Assembly: GCA_037447655.1 (NCBI GenBank)
Contig: JBBHKE010000517.1
Location: 1 to 19,564, forward strand
Length of the DNA: 19,564 bases
DNA from: Zygnema cylindricum
Lineage: Eukaryota; Streptophyta; Zygnematophyceae; Zygnematales; Zygnemataceae
Direction: 5' to 3'
The notes under the pieces were generated by a model. The model made no database searches. It was given only the letters and a program-made list of their open reading frames with translations, and was not told the origin of the DNA. The position numbers and the translations under genes are program-made. This document shows, one piece after another, positions 17,761 through 19,564 of this stretch; the stretch's first letter is position 1, and each line of letters opens with the position of its first letter.

Positions 17761-19471
17761 GTAATTATTTTTTTCATTGGCCCTAGTGACTTCACAACAT
17801 AGTAAATGTATGGTTTTGTTTTAAATGGGAGCGTAGTGGTCCTTTTTTCCTCATGGACAATCCAAACACACATATAAATGATTTTTCGTTTATCAATTTT
17901 TGCTTCACCTAAATCATGATTTGTGGTGATAGTTGGGTAAGCTTCATCCCCACAACTGGTCATTCAAGTTCTTCTGTAATAATGTTGAGAAATAACGTAG
18001 TGTTCCAGTTTTTGAAGCTCAAACATTCAATTTGTTTCTTGAAATGATAACATTGGTCATGTGTCTTTAACTATACCTCTTTATATTGTAGGGTTTTGAA
18101 CAATGAAAATGTAACACATCCGAATGGCACAATACTTGTAACGAATACTCCTGCGTTGTCTGATACTCTTACTGGGACTCTTTCGGTGAACATCTCCAAG
18201 CTCACAAGTCTTCAAATTTTGTGAGTAAAATGCATGTGGCTATCTTGTTTTTATACATCTTTCTCATTTGAATAATCTGGGCTTTCAAGGCTTTCAACGT
18301 GTAGGAACCATAGCTTGAACATGCAATTTATCATATACAAAGCAAAATGCAAATTACACTAAACAGCGAACTAACAAGGGATCGTTCATAATACCATAGG
18401 GCTCCGAGGACATCAATGCAAGCATAAATGTACAACTCAACATGCTAATGTTGAAAACATCAATTTAGTAGTCTTTCCTATGATCCTGCAATTTATTGAA
18501 GTGTCTTCATGTTGTCGTTTCATTGGTTGAGGCTACTTCGCCCTTTTTATCCCCAAGATTTGAGTCCAATGCCAAGAGAAAACAGTTGAAATTGCCAAGT
18601 CAAATTTACGTTTATCGAGGTGTATTTTATCCCTATTTTCTGAGCCCATCCCACAATAAAAGCCTTAGTGGACAAGTACTTTTTCCACCATGAGTCATTT
18701 CTATGTTTGGTTGAAAGCATTCTTACATAACACTACCGTGGACAGGGGAGTCTTTTGCTTCCTATGTCAAACATTTGTTTGGGTGAACCATTTATGTTTC
18801 TGATGACCATTGAATGTTGGGATCTTGAGAAACATGTGATGTTGCTGATTTGTGTTTTTTTTTTTTTTCAAAAGCTTAGCTACGGATAAGCATTCATTTA
18901 TGTGTTACCTTTGGTACCCTCTTTCAAATTGGCAACACCAACAAGTATGGTTTTGTAATTGTTTTGCAGGGTTTTGCACTCAAATGGTCTTACTGCACCA
19001 TACCGTCAACCATTGGAAACCTAATCAACTTAAGGATTCTGTATGTCTCATAGACCTTGCTCATCGATTTTTTTTCACTTTTCCCTTCTTTCTTGTGTTT
19101 TTCCTCATTCTACAATTTTGGTTTTCGTATTTAATCTGAAACTATAATCAGCATTTTACTTATTTCCCTCCGTAAGTTGTACAATGTGCATGATGTGTGA
19201 ATTTCATGCATCTAGAATACCTGACTGTTTTGGCAACACCATTTCATGTTTATTTTATTTCTTTACATCTAAACGGAAAAGAAAAATGCATTTTAAGTTC
19301 AATCGTGTGTTATTCCTATTATGAAGTGTTGTTTTTGTTTTGTGGGTTGTTTCTTTGATGGCTTATACCTCATGTTAAGTTTTCTGCCATGCGTTGTAGT
19401 GACTTGGGCAGCAATGGATTCGAAGGTTCTATTCCAGCAAGTATCGGAAACTTGAAACAGTTGATTTACTT
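17634..19471 (+). CDS. LRR receptor-like gene, N-terminal exons, partial and possibly broken
   Basis: LRR receptor-like proteins of plants sit in the plasma membrane and sense ligands through an extracellular LRR solenoid. Four exons are visible: 17634-17760, 18092-18220, 18970-19040 and 19400-19471. They encode an LRRNT_2-type cap and then LRR units of the plant type (LxxNxLxGxIPxxIGNLxxLxxL). Introns 2 onward fall after the second base of a leucine codon, with one repeat per 72-nt exon, a known pattern in plant LRR receptor kinases. All junctions have GT and AG. The first exon and the 3' part (more LRRs, transmembrane segment, possible kinase) are not established. The third exon is one base short and shifts the frame. 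The short LRR run starting with an atypical longer unit recalls LRR-VIII-type kinases, but without a kinase that stays a guess. Confidence 0.8.
18092..18220 (+). CDS. LRR gene exon: first LRR with insertion
   Basis: Acceptor TTATATTGTAG, donor GTGAGT. At 129 nt it is longer than a standard repeat: about 19 extra residues (around HPNGTILVTNTPALS) precede LTGTLSVNISKLTSLQIL, which is a regular LRR end. The frame is open and phase 2 at both sides. Confidence 0.8.
18645..18693 (+). pseudogene. Possible decayed LRR exon in intron 2
   Basis: After CTATTTTCTGAG, in the phase the gene needs, the sequence reads PSHNKSLSGQVLFPP and then a TGA. This looks like an LRR core (L-x-L-S-H-N-x-x-L-S-G). The expected I-G-N-L end and a GT donor are not there. 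It may be a lost exon or a chance match. Confidence 0.35.
18970..19040 (+). CDS. LRR gene exon, 71 nt, frameshifted
   Basis: Acceptor GTTTTGCAG, donor GTATGT. The first part reads VLHSNGLT and the last part, in the next frame, TIPSTIGNLINLRIL; together they form one standard LRR. One base is missing around 19004-19008 (ACTGCACC). The exon is otherwise well kept. Confidence 0.8.
19400..19471 (+). CDS. LRR gene exon, 72 nt
   Basis: Acceptor GCGTTGTAG, donor GTGAGT. It encodes one complete 24-residue LRR, DLGSNGFEGSIPASIG followed by NLKQLIYL, phase 2 at both ends. The following intron runs to the window edge. Confidence 0.9.
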
Positions 19472-19564
19472 GTGAGTGTCAAAATGCTCCAGTTTTTTCT
19501 TTGTTTAATCCACTATGTAACTGTGAGTTAAATAAATTTTCGTAATATCCTGTGTAATTGTTTG

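Noticed and set aside
1-19564. CRISPR array, bacterial operon or defence system
   Set aside because: No regularly spaced identical repeats with unique spacers and no prokaryote-type gene layout; the introns and gene families are those of a plant.

Overview
The window looks like nuclear DNA of a land plant. The evidence is a leucine-rich-repeat (LRR) receptor-type gene with 72-nt repeat exons and GT-AG introns, a Copia-type gag, AT-rich spacers and TTTAGGG-like sequence. The species or clade cannot be fixed from the sequence. Most of the window is repeat-derived. Only one gene of probable host function is visible, and it runs off the right edge.

Layout. 1-1029: CpG-rich repeat DNA bounded by a long inverted repeat, holding a 198-bp near-palindrome (154-351) and a 51-bp tandem repeat. 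About 1664-5908: an LTR retrotransposon on the minus strand, with two LTRs of about 1.15 kb (about 90% identical by eye) around a 1.9-kb interior. The interior encodes a decayed Copia-type Gag (N-terminal region, UBN2-like core, CCHC zinc knuckle) followed in frame by an unrecognised tail of roughly 290 codons. No protease, integrase, reverse transcriptase or RNase H is visible, so it is a gag-only non-autonomous element. 5909-6961: AT-rich spacer. 6962-12986: a CpG-rich, internally duplicated stretch whose two edges carry the same 22-bp motif in opposite orientation, a possible 6-kb terminal-inverted-repeat element without a visible transposase. A further inverted copy at 7431-7456 delimits a 495-bp MITE-like unit. 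12987-17633: AT-rich spacer with a 9-bp minisatellite, degenerate TTTAGGG-like repeats, about 0.7 kb of degenerate TTGATT-rich repeat and a duplicated 47-bp block.

17634-19471 (+): four exons of an LRR receptor-like gene. The first carries the LRRNT_2-type cap and the others LRR units, split by phase-2 introns inside leucine codons. The third exon is 71 nt instead of 72 and frameshifted, and intron 2 holds a possible decayed LRR exon. The copy may be a pseudogene or carry a sequence error. Signal peptide, transmembrane segment and any kinase are outside what can be established here.

There is no operon-like or defence-like system. The most unusual items are the gag-only retroelement with its in-frame tail, and the family of CTACACCG-ended inverted repeats.
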